Positions 63,958 through 64,000 of a DNA stretch of 64,000 bases are shown here, in pieces. The translations under genes were made by a program, and so were the position numbers. A model generated the notes under the pieces. It was not told the DNA's origin. It searched no databases and worked only from the letters and a program-made list of their open reading frames with translations. Each line of letters starts with the position of its first letter. Within the stretch, counting starts at the first letter, position 1. The stretch is from Neobacillus sp. FSL H8-0543 (GTDB lineage: Bacteria > Bacillota > Bacilli > Bacillales > Cytobacillaceae): the NCBI RefSeq assembly GCF_038592905.1, contig NZ_CP151943.1, positions 1,366,501 to 1,430,500 on the forward strand, written 5' to 3'.

Positions 63958-64000
63958 TCACACATATCGATCCATTTTCCCCTCAATGCTTTGTTGAACG
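63958..64000 (-). CDS. Amino-acid ABC transporter permease, C-terminal fragment
   Basis: Only the last 13 codons are inside the window (ending SIEGKMDRYV and TGA at 63958-63960). The basic/aromatic RYV ending is common at the C-terminus of HisM/GlnP-type permeases, and the gene is immediately upstream of the matching ATPase. The rest lies beyond the window. Confidence 0.6.
   Translation of the reverse strand, partial: VQQSIEGKMDRYV

Overview
The window is a low-GC Firmicute chromosome segment, almost certainly from an endospore-forming member of the Bacillaceae. The gene order follows the Bacillus subtilis yumB-yumC / yutM-yuzB-yuzD-yutI-yutH...yutB / yunA-yunF / yurY-yurU (suf) / yusA-yusN / yusU-yusV region. 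Spore genes are present (yutH, yutC-like lipoprotein, lytH, yunB, two CotF-type coat proteins), and ribosome binding sites are strong with frequent GTG/TTG starts. The genus cannot be fixed from sequence alone. No tRNA, rRNA, insertion sequence, prophage or CRISPR array was seen.

Layout. 1-6 kb: truncated type II NADH dehydrogenase diverging from ferredoxin-NADP reductase (yumC), then Fe-S assembly and thioredoxin-like small genes and yutH/yutG. 6-11 kb: yutF, yutE, a c-di-GMP phosphodiesterase-like EAL protein, small conserved genes, yutD, yutC. 11-18 kb: lipoate synthase, LytH endopeptidase, yunB-yunF. 18-22 kb: a glycerate utilisation cassette (GntP-type permease, glycerate kinase, CdaR-type regulator). 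22-27.5 kb: complete sufCDSUB operon. 28-32.4 kb: methionine block, metNPQ and metY, each behind its own S-box (SAM) riboswitch. 32.4-35 kb: yusD-yusI including gcvH. 35-42.7 kb: fatty-acid beta-oxidation operon fadN-fadA-fadE with a FadR operator, a frameshifted yuzL and a proline-dehydrogenase-family gene. 42.8-43.5 kb: coat proteins. 43.5-48.7 kb: Fur-boxed siderophore uptake locus. 48.7-52.6 kb: RodA, a GalT-like DUF4931 protein, UppP, azoreductase. 52.8-57 kb: tungstate transport (regulator, tupABC) and a YueD-type reductase. 58.4-64 kb: two-component system, flotillin/NfeD pair, amino-acid ABC transporter.

The least explained part is the non-coding DNA. Three tandem arrays (7 units of about 51 bp, 13 of 52 bp and 27 of 52 bp) have unrelated unit sequences but nearly equal period. 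All three lie between convergent genes. Array 1 and array 2 units can fold as hairpins; the evidence for array 3 is weaker. Two further structured repeat families occur: a 208-bp CTAG-bounded element (plus a decayed copy), again in convergent gaps, and two approximately 125-135 bp inverted-repeat elements whose stems differ by compensating base changes. These, together with the loss of the normal yuzL stop codon next to array 2, are the main items for follow-up.
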